From positions 1-64,000 of the forward strand of contig NZ_JACNMO010000001.1 of NCBI RefSeq assembly GCF_020622345.1: a stretch of DNA of 64,000 bases. The letters are read 5' to 3'. This document shows positions 36,366-45,100 of this stretch, in pieces; positions within the stretch are counted from its first letter, which is position 1; each line of letters begins with the position of its first letter. The position numbers were made by a program, and so were the translations under genes. A model generated the notes under the pieces. That model was not told the DNA's origin. It saw only the letters and a list, made by a program, of their open reading frames with translations, and searched no databases. The stretch comes from Roseobacter weihaiensis (lineage in GTDB: Bacteria; Pseudomonadota; Alphaproteobacteria; Rhodobacterales; Rhodobacteraceae).

Positions 36366-37958
36366 TCAGGTCGCAATACCCGGTGTGATGTGAATCAGTG
36401 TGGGGCCATCGGTCTCGAAAGCTGCCATCACGCTTGCTTGCAGGGCCTCAAGGGTCTGCGGGGCCGCTGAACAGGCCCCGAACGCCTCTGCCAGCTTGCA
36501 GAAATCAGGGTTGTGCGCGACCACCGCATTCGGCGCGATCTGAGCGCGAACCATGCTGTCTTCGATTTCTTTGAGCTTGCCGTTGTCCCAAAGCAGGATC
36601 GGCAAGCTGAGACCTAACTCGACTGCAACGCCAAGTTCCTGCATTGTGTAGTGAAAGCCATAATCCCCTATGATGGCCATTGTCGGCTTGCCGCGCCGGG
36701 CGACAGCCCCGCCGATTGCGGCCGGCGTTGCATAACCCAGCGTTCCGAACCCAAAGGGATGGTGCCAATGCCCGGCCCGGTCCATATCCCAGACCTCCTT
36801 GGCGGCATAGGCGAACTGCGTCATGTCAGAGTAAATCATCGTATCGACGGGTAAAACCGCGCGCAGGGCATCACAGACCGGGACAATGCCGGGCCGCTCC
36901 GCATCGATCTCTGCAAGCCATCGGGCACGGGTCGCCGCAACATCCTGCGCGCGCCATTCGGTCTGGGGCAGATGCCCCTCCAACCCATCGCAGACCGCTT
37001 GCATCACCTCCGACCCGTCAGCCACGATCTGCATATCGCCCTTCTGCCGCTGGCCGGTCATCTGTGCGGGGTCGATGTCCACCCGGATCATCGGACAGTC
37101 GTGCCCCGGTGTCCTGCGCCACAGGTCCACTTCTGCCAGTTCGGAGCCAACCACAATCAGCAGGTCAGCGCACGCCAAAACCTGCGCAGACTCGCTGCGC
37201 GCCAACATCGAACCGTAATACAAGGCGTGATCGGTCGGGATGATCCCGCGCCCGGCGTAGGTGCAAAACACCGCCGCCCCCGCCCGCGCCGCCAACTTGC
37301 CATAGAGGGAGGCGCCGGGCACCGCGCCACCGCCGAGGATTATCAGCGGGCGCTTTGCGGATTTCAAAGCATCCAGGATATCCGGCACGGTTTGGGCCTC
37401 TCGGATGCCGTGACCCAGAACGGCCGGGGGCAGCCGCGCCGGGGGCGGCGGTGCCTGCGCCTCCAGCTGCGAAATCGGCACCTGAATATATTTGGGCCGC
37501 GCCCGCATGGTGCTGAATTCGGTGAAAGCGCGATCAATCAGATGATAGGCTGCGGCAGCCGATTGCGCCTCCTCGGCCCAATCGGCAACGCTCGCGGCAG
37601 CGGCACGCTGATCTTTCATCTGGTGCAGCTGACCTTTTTGGGCCGCGACCTCGTCAAGACAGGAGGCAATCACCAGCATCGGGGCTGAATCCGAATAGGC
37701 CTGCCCCATTGGGGTCAGGATATTGCACACCCCCGGACCAGTGATGACATAGGCCACACCGGGTTTGCCCGTGGCACGGGCGTAGCCATCCGCCATGAAA
37801 CCCGCGCCCTGCTCATGGCGCGCCAGCACATGGGTTATCCCGGCCTCCTCAATCCCGCGGTACATTTCCTGATTGTGGACCCCCGGGATGCCAAAGATCA
37901 CCTCAACACCCCGGTCCTTCAGCATGTGTGAGATTTGGGCGCCAAGCGGTCGTTGCAT
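36366..37958 (-). CDS. Thiamine-diphosphate decarboxylase (acetolactate synthase-like; possibly 5-guanidino-2-oxopentanoate decarboxylase)
   Basis: 530 residues in three ThDP-enzyme domains: N-terminal Pyr domain with the catalytic glutamate in HEQGAGFMADGYARATGKPG, central FAD/nucleotide-like domain, and PP domain with the cofactor motif GDYGFHYTMQELGVAVEL...N (the GDx25-30N pattern). Similarity to AruI, the 2-ketoarginine decarboxylase of the arginine transaminase pathway, is suggested by overall layout, but I cannot separate it from other decarboxylases. ATG follows GGAGAGA inside the end of trkH, one base after its stop. Confidence 0.7.
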   Translation of the reverse strand: MQRPLGAQISHMLKDRGVEVIFGIPGVHNQEMYRGIEEAGITHVLARHEQGAGFMADGYARATGKPGVAYVITGPGVCNILTPMGQAYSDSAPMLVIASCLDEVAAQKGQLHQMKDQRAAAASVADWAEEAQSAAAAYHLIDRAFTEFSTMRARPKYIQVPISQLEAQAPPPPARLPPAVLGHGIREAQTVPDILDALKSAKRPLIILGGGAVPGASLYGKLAARAGAAVFCTYAGRGIIPTDHALYYGSMLARSESAQVLACADLLIVVGSELAEVDLWRRTPGHDCPMIRVDIDPAQMTGQRQKGDMQIVADGSEVMQAVCDGLEGHLPQTEWRAQDVAATRARWLAEIDAERPGIVPVCDALRAVLPVDTMIYSDMTQFAYAAKEVWDMDRAGHWHHPFGFGTLGYATPAAIGGAVARRGKPTMAIIGDYGFHYTMQELGVAVELGLSLPILLWDNGKLKEIEDSMVRAQIAPNAVVAHNPDFCKLAEAFGACSAAPQTLEALQASVMAAFETDGPTLIHITPGIAT

Positions 37959-37959
37959 A

Positions 37960-39408
37960 TCAGTCTCTCCAAAAAGACACGGTAAGCATGGCATAGACCG
38001 CCAGCAGTTCCAGACGCCCCAACAGCATGCCAAGCGACAACAGCCATTTGGCCGTATCGTTCAGGCCCCCGAAATTACCCGCCGGGCCGATCTCATCCCC
38101 GAGCCCCGGCCCGACGTTGGATAAAGCCGTGGCAGCCCCGGAGAGCGAGGTGATGAAATCGAGCCCCGTGAGACTGAGGGCGACCGCCAAAAGCCCCAGG
38201 GTGAGCACGAAGAACATGAAAAACGACATCACCGAGCTTAGCACCTCTTCGTCAACGGGCCGCTTGTCGTAGCGCACCACGAAAACACCGTTCGGGCTGC
38301 GGATCTTGCCCAGCTGCATCCGGATCGAGGCGAAAAGCAACTGGTAGCGGAAGATCTTGATCGAACAGCTGGTCGAGCCCGCACATCCGCCAATCAACCC
38401 GACGAAAAACAGCGTGGAGACCAGAAAGGGACCCCACCCCATATAGTCCACCGATGAAAACCCCGTGCCTGTCATGATCGAGGTGACGTTGAACAGCGCC
38501 TCGCGCAGTGAGCGTTCAACACCCTGTGGGAAAGCCTGTGTCAACACCACGGTCATCACCCCGACGAGGACCGCAAGGGTGGCTATGAAAACACGTACCT
38601 GACTGTCCCGAAAAAGCGGTTCATTCTGGCCGTTCAGCATCTGAACGTATCTCACAAAGGGCAGTGCCGCGAGGATCATGAAGAGCGTGGCGACATACTC
38701 CATGTTGCCCGAAAAGGTCCCAAAGGAGGCATCGTAATTCGCAAAACCGCCCGTGGACACTGTCGTGAGGGCATGCACGGTGGCGTCGAAAGCGTTCATG
38801 CCCAGGGCCAGGTAGCACAGCGCGCAAGCCATTGTCAGACCAAGATAAATGCTGGAGATCTGGCTGGCAATCTGTGTCGCCCGCGGCAGGATCTTACCCA
38901 TTGTGTCAAAGGATTCCGATTTGAATATCTGCATGCCCCCCACCCGCAGTTCCGGCAGGAAAACCATCGCCACAACGATGATACCGATGCCGCCCAGCCA
39001 TTGCAGGATGCCGCGCCACAGCAACAGCCCCTTGGGCAACTCTTCAAGACCGCTCAGCACTGTTGATCCGGTCGTTGTAAGGCCCGACATAGCCTCAAAA
39101 AAGGCGTCGACAAACCGCGCTTCGGTCTCGCCAAGTACAAAAGGGATCGCGCCAAAGAGCGGCAGGGCGACCCAGACACCTGTCGTCAGAATAAAGGTCT
39201 GCTGGATGGTCAGCCCTTCCTTGACCCCGTTCGAACAGGCGACGGCGATCAGACCGCCAGAAAGGATCGTGAAAAGCGCCGATTGTAGAAAAACCGGCCA
39301 ATGATCGCGCCCTTCGGCGATGTCGATCAACATCGGCAGGATCATGGCCGCCCCCAGCACAGCCACCAGCAATCCGATCACATATCCGACGGGGCGCAAG
39401 TCCAACAT
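37960..39408 (-). CDS. trkH: TrkH-family potassium transporter
   Basis: 482 residues with about ten to twelve membrane segments. The four K+ filter repeats show the TTGSTV / GSTS / STGGF style motifs (SGLTTTGSTVL, ALTTVSTGGFANY, SIMTGTGFSSV, GGCAGSTS). In other bacteria it works with the TrkA regulatory subunit, which is not adjacent. Here it precedes the ThDP decarboxylase by one base on the same strand, a co-transcription with no obvious functional link. Confidence 0.93.
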   Translation of the reverse strand: MLDLRPVGYVIGLLVAVLGAAMILPMLIDIAEGRDHWPVFLQSALFTILSGGLIAVACSNGVKEGLTIQQTFILTTGVWVALPLFGAIPFVLGETEARFVDAFFEAMSGLTTTGSTVLSGLEELPKGLLLWRGILQWLGGIGIIVVAMVFLPELRVGGMQIFKSESFDTMGKILPRATQIASQISSIYLGLTMACALCYLALGMNAFDATVHALTTVSTGGFANYDASFGTFSGNMEYVATLFMILAALPFVRYVQMLNGQNEPLFRDSQVRVFIATLAVLVGVMTVVLTQAFPQGVERSLREALFNVTSIMTGTGFSSVDYMGWGPFLVSTLFFVGLIGGCAGSTSCSIKIFRYQLLFASIRMQLGKIRSPNGVFVVRYDKRPVDEEVLSSVMSFFMFFVLTLGLLAVALSLTGLDFITSLSGAATALSNVGPGLGDEIGPAGNFGGLNDTAKWLLSLGMLLGRLELLAVYAMLTVSFWRD

Positions 39409-39478
39409 ATGCGCAGGGTTGGCGCGCCCGGCAGGTGGTGTCAAGCGCTCCGCCACCCGCTTTCAGGATGGGGCTCCC

Positions 39479-39715
39479 TTAAACGTCCAGCATATCGCGA
39501 AAAACGTAGCGTACGATGTCTTCGCGCCGAATACCGAGCGCGGCAAGTTCTTGGTCGGACTTGTCCTGCAGCTGTTCGGCCAGCTTCACGCGCCGGTTTG
39601 CGCTGGCGGCGGCGATCATCGCCCTGCCGAACGTCGCAAAGAGCGCTTTGATCCCAGCCAGCAAGCGGTGCGGCAGAGCATCTGCCGGTGTGGAATGTGT
39701 GTCATGATAGGCCAT
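39479..39715 (-). CDS. DUF1127-domain small protein
   Basis: 78 residues. C-terminal DUF1127-like segment LQDKSDQELAALGIRREDI is the family signature (L-x-D-x-x-L-x-D-I-G-[IL]). Proteins of this type in Alphaproteobacteria are small, abundant and tied to stress or phosphate/oxidative responses. An Ala-rich amphipathic helix precedes it. It lies upstream of trkH on the same strand with a 70-base gap. Confidence 0.85.
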   Translation of the reverse strand: MAYHDTHSTPADALPHRLLAGIKALFATFGRAMIAAASANRRVKLAEQLQDKSDQELAALGIRREDIVRYVFRDMLDV

Positions 39716-39876
39716 TTTGGTCCCTTTCACGTCTATCGGGTCATTTGTCTTGACCCAAATATAAGAGGGACCATGTCGATGAGAATTGCTGCTTTTGCAT
39801 AGCCGCTGCCCGCTGCACTTCAGCAAGGTCGGGAACCCGTCTGGCCGGGGCGGGTTCTTGATTTAGGATCAGGCCT

Positions 39877-40980
39877 TTAGCCGACGTGAAACAGCGTGTT
39901 GAAGAGTTTAGGGTCGAGGCTCTCGGCCTTGAACGTCTCGCCTTCGACAAGAATGCTGACAGCGTCATGGCTGTGCAGGCTTTCCTGGTGGCTGGCGATG
40001 ATACGGAAATCAGCGATACGCACATCTGCCTGCAACTGCTGGCAAAACAGCCGGGCGGCATCCTCGACAAAGATCGGATTGGCGGCGTTCAATTCGGCAA
40101 AGGCCTGTTCATCCTCACGCTTGACCATCACTTGTGTTTCGGTCGGTACAGCGCGGCGGCACGCCTCTATGAGGTCCTCAAACCACAAACAGCCTGCGTC
40201 CTTTTCCACCTCGACGGAAATGCGCGCGACGGAGCGTTGAGAATGTGGCGTGGCAAGCTGCCCGCGCGTGGCGCGCGCGTGCTCCGACAGCTCTAGCGAA
40301 CAGGGGCAGGTCGAAGAATACACATAGTCAAGGTGCAGTATCTTTTTACGCACCCCGGACTGATTGATCAGCTCAAGGGCGATGTCGTAATACTGATACC
40401 CCGACAGACCCGACCGCAGGCTCTCCACCTTCATCGGAAAGCTGAAACGCATCTGGATGCGTGCGTCAACGCTCTCCAGATCGTTGATATAGTCATCAAG
40501 CGCAGCCTCGATCACCTCAAAGCTGAAGGTGGCTTCGGCATGTTTGTAAAAGCTGCGCATGATCCGGGACATATTGATGCCCTTCTTGTCCGCCTCCAGA
40601 CTGACGGAGCCCATTACGGACGTCTCGAGCGTCATGTCCCCAGCGTCCCGGGTGTGAAAGCGGATCGGCAGGCGGAAATTGGAGATGCCCACATGCTGGA
40701 TCTGTTGCTTTGAGCCGCGGATCAGGCTCGACGGCCCGTTCTGAAGGTCCGGCAATGTAGCTTTGTAATCGTCGTCGGCGGCAAATCCTTCGGGATAGTC
40801 GCGCGACAATGCAGGATAGTCCACACCCTCCAGTCCCGGCACGAGCCGGGCAACCGACGGGTCAAGCTCGTGGATTTCAGTTGGTGTTGCCCCTTTGGCC
40901 CACTGCCGCAGCACATCCAGAGCTGCTTGCGCTTCTTCCCTGTCGGGGGTGAGATCAAGGCCGGGTGTGTGGATATTCAT
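39877..40980 (-). CDS. folE2: GTP cyclohydrolase FolE2 (type IB)
   Basis: 367 residues of the type IB enzyme, which makes dihydroneopterin triphosphate from GTP and is metal-flexible, replacing zinc-dependent FolE when zinc is scarce. Conserved parts: QHVGISNFRLPIRF, INMSRIMRSFYKHAE, the metal cysteine segment YSSTCPCSLELSEHARAT, VEDAARLF and HSHDAVSILVEG. ATG at 40980. The gap upstream carries four spaced TATAC motifs. With folB and folP elsewhere in the window, the first steps of folate synthesis are represented. Confidence 0.95.
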   Translation of the reverse strand: MNIHTPGLDLTPDREEAQAALDVLRQWAKGATPTEIHELDPSVARLVPGLEGVDYPALSRDYPEGFAADDDYKATLPDLQNGPSSLIRGSKQQIQHVGISNFRLPIRFHTRDAGDMTLETSVMGSVSLEADKKGINMSRIMRSFYKHAEATFSFEVIEAALDDYINDLESVDARIQMRFSFPMKVESLRSGLSGYQYYDIALELINQSGVRKKILHLDYVYSSTCPCSLELSEHARATRGQLATPHSQRSVARISVEVEKDAGCLWFEDLIEACRRAVPTETQVMVKREDEQAFAELNAANPIFVEDAARLFCQQLQADVRIADFRIIASHQESLHSHDAVSILVEGETFKAESLDPKLFNTLFHVG

Positions 40981-41031
40981 CGCTAAGTCCCTCGTGACGA
41001 CGTCTGGAACGACTACATAGGGCCGCATTTT

Positions 41032-41072
41032 TATACTGCCAATTATACTCGCATATACGTCACATTTTATAC
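41032..41072 (-). promoter_or_regulatory. Four spaced TATAC motifs upstream of folE2
   Basis: TATAC (GTATA on the coding strand) occurs at 41032, 41044, 41054 and 41068, spacings 12, 10 and 14 bases, near one DNA turn each. TATAAT on the minus strand at 41042-41047 could be a -10. Either a tandem operator or chance in an AT-rich promoter. Not a recognisable Zur or iron box. Confidence 0.35.
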
Positions 41073-41146
41073 AGAGGATCAGATTTTAACAGGTTGCTTG
41101 GCAAGGGGAATTAATCTACCCGCGCGTCATATCGCCGAGAATCTTT

Positions 41147-42328
41147 TTATGCCTGCGACAACGCCTGCAGCACGTCCGCCGCCAGATCATCGGCGTCTTC
41201 GATCCCCACGCTCATCCTCACAAGGCCGGGCGTGATCCCCAAAGCATCTTTCTGGTCCTGAGGCAACCGCTGGTGCGTAGTGGTGGCGGGATGGGTCAGA
41301 ATGGTTTTGGCATCCCCCAGATTGTTTGAAATCACCCCCACCTCAATGGCGTTGAGAAAGCGAAATGCGGCCTCTTTCCCGCCCTTGAGGTCGAGGGACA
41401 GCACCGTCCCGCCCTGCCCCATCTGCCGTTGCACCAGATCGTGCTGAGGGTGGTCAGCATGGCCGGGGTAGATCACCTTGTGCAGCTTGTCATGCCCGGT
41501 CAGCGCCTCCGCCAGCGTGCTGGCATTTGTGGTCTGCGCCCGGACCCGCAGATCCAGCGTCTCCAGTCCCTTGAGCATGACCCAGGCCGTGAAGGGGCTC
41601 ATCGATCCGCCGGTGTGTTTCATATAGGGTTCGACCGTTTTGCGGATGAACGCTTGCGTCCCGAGGATGACGCCACCCAGTGCACGACCCTGCCCATCGA
41701 TGTGCTTGGTGGCGGAATAGATCACGACGTCAGCCCCCTGCGACAGGGCCCTGGACCAGACCGGTGTGGCAAAGACGTTGTCCACGACCACCATCGCCCC
41801 TTTGGCGTGCGCGAGCTGGGCCACGGCCGCGATATCCACCACCTGAAGCGTCGGGTTCGAGATCGATTCAAAAAAGACCGCCGCCGTGTCCTCGCGAATG
41901 GCCGCCTCCCATTGCGACAGATCCGTGCCGTCCACGAAGGTCACCTCAACACCGTAGCGGGTCAGGATTTCTTCCAACACGTAAAGGCAGGAGCCGAACA
42001 GCGCGCGGGCGGAAACCACATGGTCCCCTGCCTTCAGCATCGCGCTGAGCGCGCCCGACACCGCCGCCATGCCGGAAGCGGTGGCAAAGGCGTCCTCCGC
42101 CCCTTCAAGGGCTGCGATGCGCTCTTCGAACATCGCAACCGTCGGGTTGCCGTAGCGCGCATAGATAAACTCATCCGGGCCTGCCTCGATAAAGCGTGCC
42201 TCGGCCTGTTCAGCGCTGTCATAGACAAACCCTTGGGTCAGGAAGATCGCTTCGGACACTTCGCCGTATTGGCTGCGGCGGGTGCCTGCATGAACAGCGC
42301 GCGTGCGCGGGCTCAGGTCTTTGGTCAT
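41147..42328 (-). CDS. metZ: O-succinylhomoserine sulfhydrylase
   Basis: 393 residues that make homocysteine directly from O-succinylhomoserine and sulfide in methionine synthesis. PLP enzyme of the Cys/Met-metabolism family: YARYGNPTVAMFEERIAALEG, ATASGMAAVSGAL, VVDNVFATPVWSRAL, and Schiff-base lysine in YSATKHIDGQGR. ATG at 42328 with GGAGAGAG before it. Under a SAM-II riboswitch with terminator, so it is switched off when SAM is high. Confidence 0.93.
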   Translation of the reverse strand: MTKDLSPRTRAVHAGTRRSQYGEVSEAIFLTQGFVYDSAEQAEARFIEAGPDEFIYARYGNPTVAMFEERIAALEGAEDAFATASGMAAVSGALSAMLKAGDHVVSARALFGSCLYVLEEILTRYGVEVTFVDGTDLSQWEAAIREDTAAVFFESISNPTLQVVDIAAVAQLAHAKGAMVVVDNVFATPVWSRALSQGADVVIYSATKHIDGQGRALGGVILGTQAFIRKTVEPYMKHTGGSMSPFTAWVMLKGLETLDLRVRAQTTNASTLAEALTGHDKLHKVIYPGHADHPQHDLVQRQMGQGGTVLSLDLKGGKEAAFRFLNAIEVGVISNNLGDAKTILTHPATTTHQRLPQDQKDALGITPGLVRMSVGIEDADDLAADVLQALSQA

Positions 42329-42361
42329 TGTCTTTCTCTCTCCTGCCCTATCGGGCATAAA

Positions 42362-42397
42362 AAAAACCCCAGACGCGGTCAAAGCGACGGGGTTCCC
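42362..42397 (-). terminator. Rho-independent terminator in the metZ leader
   Basis: On the minus strand AACCCC pairs with GGGGTT around an 18-base loop, followed by eight T. It lies between the SAM-II aptamer and metZ, so it likely acts as the off-switch: attenuation when SAM is bound. Confidence 0.7.
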
Positions 42398-42405
42398 TCA
42401 TCGAG

Positions 42406-42464
42406 TGACCTTTTAGCGGGATGTTTAACGTGGCCCGCAATCCGGTATCAAATCGCCACGAGAG
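42406..42464 (-). ncRNA. SAM-II riboswitch of metZ
   Basis: On the minus strand the order is CGTGGCGATTTG, loop, GCGGGCCACGTTAAACA, CCGCTAAAAGGTCA. The conserved SAM-II features are visible: the CGTGG/CCACG helix, the GATTTG strand, and GTTAAAC followed by GCTAAA forming the H-type pseudoknot. SAM-II aptamers sit upstream of metA, metZ and related genes in Alphaproteobacteria, matching this context. Confidence 0.9.
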
Positions 42465-42584
42465 CGTCCTAGAATAAAGGGTGTTGCACGTCAACACCGT
42501 CACGATGCTGTAACACAAAGTTCACCAAAACAGCATATGCCCTTGGTACCGGTGCCCCACAACATCTGGTATTGGGAGAGTGCA

Positions 42585-43577
42585 ATGCCGCTGCTCAGGA
42601 TCAACGCAACTTCGGCGGGATTGGCCTTGCATGACAGCCCGCAATCCGCCCGTCAGAGGCTCAGCGCCATGAGCTGTCACGCGGGACCTGCCATCGTGAT
42701 GGTGCACGGGTACAAGTATACGCCCCATCTGCCCGGACGTTGTCCGCATCAGCGCATTCTCGGGGGTGCTCTCCACAATTGGCCTCACCAGCTAGGGTTT
42801 GAGCCGACCCACCGCGCTGACGGGCTGGGCATTGCTTTTGGATGGTCCGCGCGGGGACCCTTGCACAAAGTCTACCGGCGCGCGGCCGATCTGGGCGAAA
42901 GCCTCGCCGCTGTCATCTCGCAGCTGCGCGCGCACAGACCTGAGCGGCCCGTGCATATTGTCGCGCATTCGCTGGGCTGCGAGATTGCCCTGAGCGCTTT
43001 GGGGCATCTGCCGTCAGGCAGTGTGGACCGCATGGTGCTGATGACCGGTGCAAGCTTTGCCCGCCACGCGGAGCGGATGCTTGGCTCACCCGCCGGGCGC
43101 ACCGCAGAGGTGCTGAATGTCACCAGTCGCGAGAACGACCTTTTTGATGCAATCTTTGAGCGTTTGGTCCCTCCGCCCACTCGCGGAGATCGCGCAATCG
43201 GCCAGGGGATCGCCGCACCCAACGTGGCCACCATCGAACTTGATTGCACCGAAACACTGCTGGGTCTGCGCCGCCTGGGCGCACAGGTGGCCGACCCAAC
43301 CCGGCGTATCTGCCACTGGTCAGCCTATCGGCGCCCCGGTGTCATGGCGCTCTACAACAGGTTTCTGCGCAGGCCTGCTGACCTGCTGCTGCGCGACTTG
43401 CAGGATAATCTGCCGGGCACCAGATCACCCCGCTGGTCCCGCCTCCTGTCCCGCTGGCCGGACAGGTCCGCCGCGGCAGGTATCGCCTTGCCCCCGACGC
43501 CCCGTCGGTTAGGCTCTCTGGGACATGAGTTGAATGCCCCCCTGCTGCGGAGAGAACCAGATGAGCCAGCCTATTGA
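42585..43577 (+). CDS. Alpha/beta hydrolase
   Basis: 330 residues. Nucleophile elbow VAHSLGC, oxyanion region MVHGYKY, and an acid/His pair plausibly in the second half. No lid domain identified. Substrate unknown; could be an esterase or lipase. Preceded by GGGAG. Its end overlaps the start of the GST gene by 17 bases, so they are likely translated together. Confidence 0.78.
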   Translation: MPLLRINATSAGLALHDSPQSARQRLSAMSCHAGPAIVMVHGYKYTPHLPGRCPHQRILGGALHNWPHQLGFEPTHRADGLGIAFGWSARGPLHKVYRRAADLGESLAAVISQLRAHRPERPVHIVAHSLGCEIALSALGHLPSGSVDRMVLMTGASFARHAERMLGSPAGRTAEVLNVTSRENDLFDAIFERLVPPPTRGDRAIGQGIAAPNVATIELDCTETLLGLRRLGAQVADPTRRICHWSAYRRPGVMALYNRFLRRPADLLLRDLQDNLPGTRSPRWSRLLSRWPDRSAAAGIALPPTPRRLGSLGHELNAPLLRREPDEPAY

Positions 43578-44265
43578 CCTGTATTTTTGGCCAACCCCCA
43601 ATGGGTGGAAAATCTCCATCGCGCTGGAAGAGATGGAGCTGGCATACGACACCCATCTCGTCAACATCGGCGCGGGCGATCAGTTCGCACCGGCATTTCT
43701 GAAAATCGCGCCAAACAACCGCATGCCCGCGATTGTTGATCCTGGCGGACCGGACGGCGCACCGATCTCCATTTTTGAATCCGGGGCGATCCTGCAATAC
43801 CTGGCAGAGAAGACCGGCAGGTTCGGCGGGCAGACGCCGCGCGAAAAGGTAGCCGTGACCGAATGGCTGATGTGGCAGATGGGCGGTCTGGGTCCAATGG
43901 CCGGACAGGCACATCACTTTCTGAAATATGCCCCCGCGATGGATCCGCCCAATGACCTTCCCTATGCCAAGGATCGCTACAGAAACGAAACCGCGCGGCT
44001 TTATGGCGTATTGGACCGGCGGCTCGCAGAGGTCGAATATGTTGCGGGCGATTTCTATTCCATTGCCGATATGGCGATCTGGGGCTGGGCATCGCTATGG
44101 GAGGGGCAACAGCAGACGCTGGACGACAAACCCCACATGGCGCGCTGGCTTGAAGCTGTCTCGGGTCGCGCAGGCGTGAAAGCCGGACGCGCGCTCCATG
44201 CGGAGAAACGCGGAGACTTTCGCCAGGACAAATACGCACAAAGGCAGCTTTTCTCAAAACCTTAG
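43561..44265 (+). CDS. Glutathione S-transferase (YghU/YfcG-like)
   Basis: 234 residues: thioredoxin-fold N-terminus with the glutathione site (DLYFWPTPNGWKISIALEE, NNRMPAIVDP, ISIFESGAILQYLAEKTG) and helical C-terminal domain (DFYSIADMAIWGWASLW). The TPNGWK signature marks the Nu-class YfcG/YghU group, which bind two GSH and act as disulfide reductases. ATG at 43561. Confidence 0.92.
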   Translation: MSQPIDLYFWPTPNGWKISIALEEMELAYDTHLVNIGAGDQFAPAFLKIAPNNRMPAIVDPGGPDGAPISIFESGAILQYLAEKTGRFGGQTPREKVAVTEWLMWQMGGLGPMAGQAHHFLKYAPAMDPPNDLPYAKDRYRNETARLYGVLDRRLAEVEYVAGDFYSIADMAIWGWASLWEGQQQTLDDKPHMARWLEAVSGRAGVKAGRALHAEKRGDFRQDKYAQRQLFSKP

Positions 44266-44368
44266 GCTCACGCCCGCTTGGGAACAACTGTTTCCCCTGA
44301 GATAATTATCTTTGCAAAGAGGCGCTTTTTCGCCAAAAGTTGCAGGGCAAGGCAAAGGGGCACAACTT

Positions 44369-45100
44369 GTGAATCTCTATGGGGGCGCGCTGACGCCGGA
44401 GAACCTCGTCTATCTCGCGGGTGCATTCTATGTGGCCGGGCTGGCGATCACCCACCAGATTATCCTGCGACTGTTCATTCTGGCCGGGACCGGTATCTAC
44501 CTGATCTACTATGCAACTCTCGGTGAGAGCCCGCTTTGGGAGGCGATATATGTCAGCATGCTGATCGGACTGGCCAATCTTGGCGGACTGACCAGCCTGA
44601 TTGCCCGGCGATCCCGCTTTGCCATCCCGCGCGCGCATGCGGATATCTACGATGATTTTCCCCACCTGCCACCGGGTGATTTCCGGGCCCTGATGAAGCG
44701 GGCCAAACGCTATACCGTGACCCGGGACAAGCAGGTCACAACCGAAGGCGAGGCGGGTGACAGGCTTTACTTCGTGCTGAAAGGCGCCACGCTGGTGCGC
44801 AAAGGGGAGCAGGCCTTTGTGCTGCCCTCCAAGCTGTTTCTGGGCGAGGTGGCCTTTCTGACCGGCGTCCCCAGTTCCGCCTCCGCCTGGCTGGAGGAAG
44901 GTGTGGAGGTGCTGGAGTGGCGGTTTGATGACCTGCGCCGAAAATGCGCCCGTACCCCAAGGTTCAGACTGGCGCTGGAGGCTGCGATCTCGCTGGATCT
45001 CGCCGCCAAGGTCGCGCGCTCAATGGGTCGGAATTCGGTGCATGTGGATGACATACCAAAACCGATGATCGAGGCGTTGTCACGGGTCGGGCAGGTCTAG
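44369..45100 (+). CDS. Popeye-like cyclic-nucleotide-binding membrane protein
   Basis: 243 residues from a GTG at 44369, with AAAGGGG 8-13 bases upstream (a TTG at 44312 would extend it). Three N-terminal membrane helices (about 10-85), then a cytoplasmic cyclic nucleotide-binding-like fold: GEAGDRLYFVLKGATLVRKGEQAF, FLGEVAFLTGVPSSASAWLEE. The arrangement of three helices plus cNMP fold is that of the Popeye (POPDC) family, best known in animals as cAMP receptors and found in some bacteria. Ligand and role here unknown. Stop overlaps that of yciB by 4 bases. Confidence 0.78.
   Translation: MNLYGGALTPENLVYLAGAFYVAGLAITHQIILRLFILAGTGIYLIYYATLGESPLWEAIYVSMLIGLANLGGLTSLIARRSRFAIPRAHADIYDDFPHLPPGDFRALMKRAKRYTVTRDKQVTTEGEAGDRLYFVLKGATLVRKGEQAFVLPSKLFLGEVAFLTGVPSSASAWLEEGVEVLEWRFDDLRRKCARTPRFRLALEAAISLDLAAKVARSMGRNSVHVDDIPKPMIEALSRVGQV

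Noticed and set aside
39833-39857. GAACCCG/CGGGTTC stem after folE2 considered a terminator
   Set aside because: Stem is good but no T-run follows on the folE2 strand; too weak to list.
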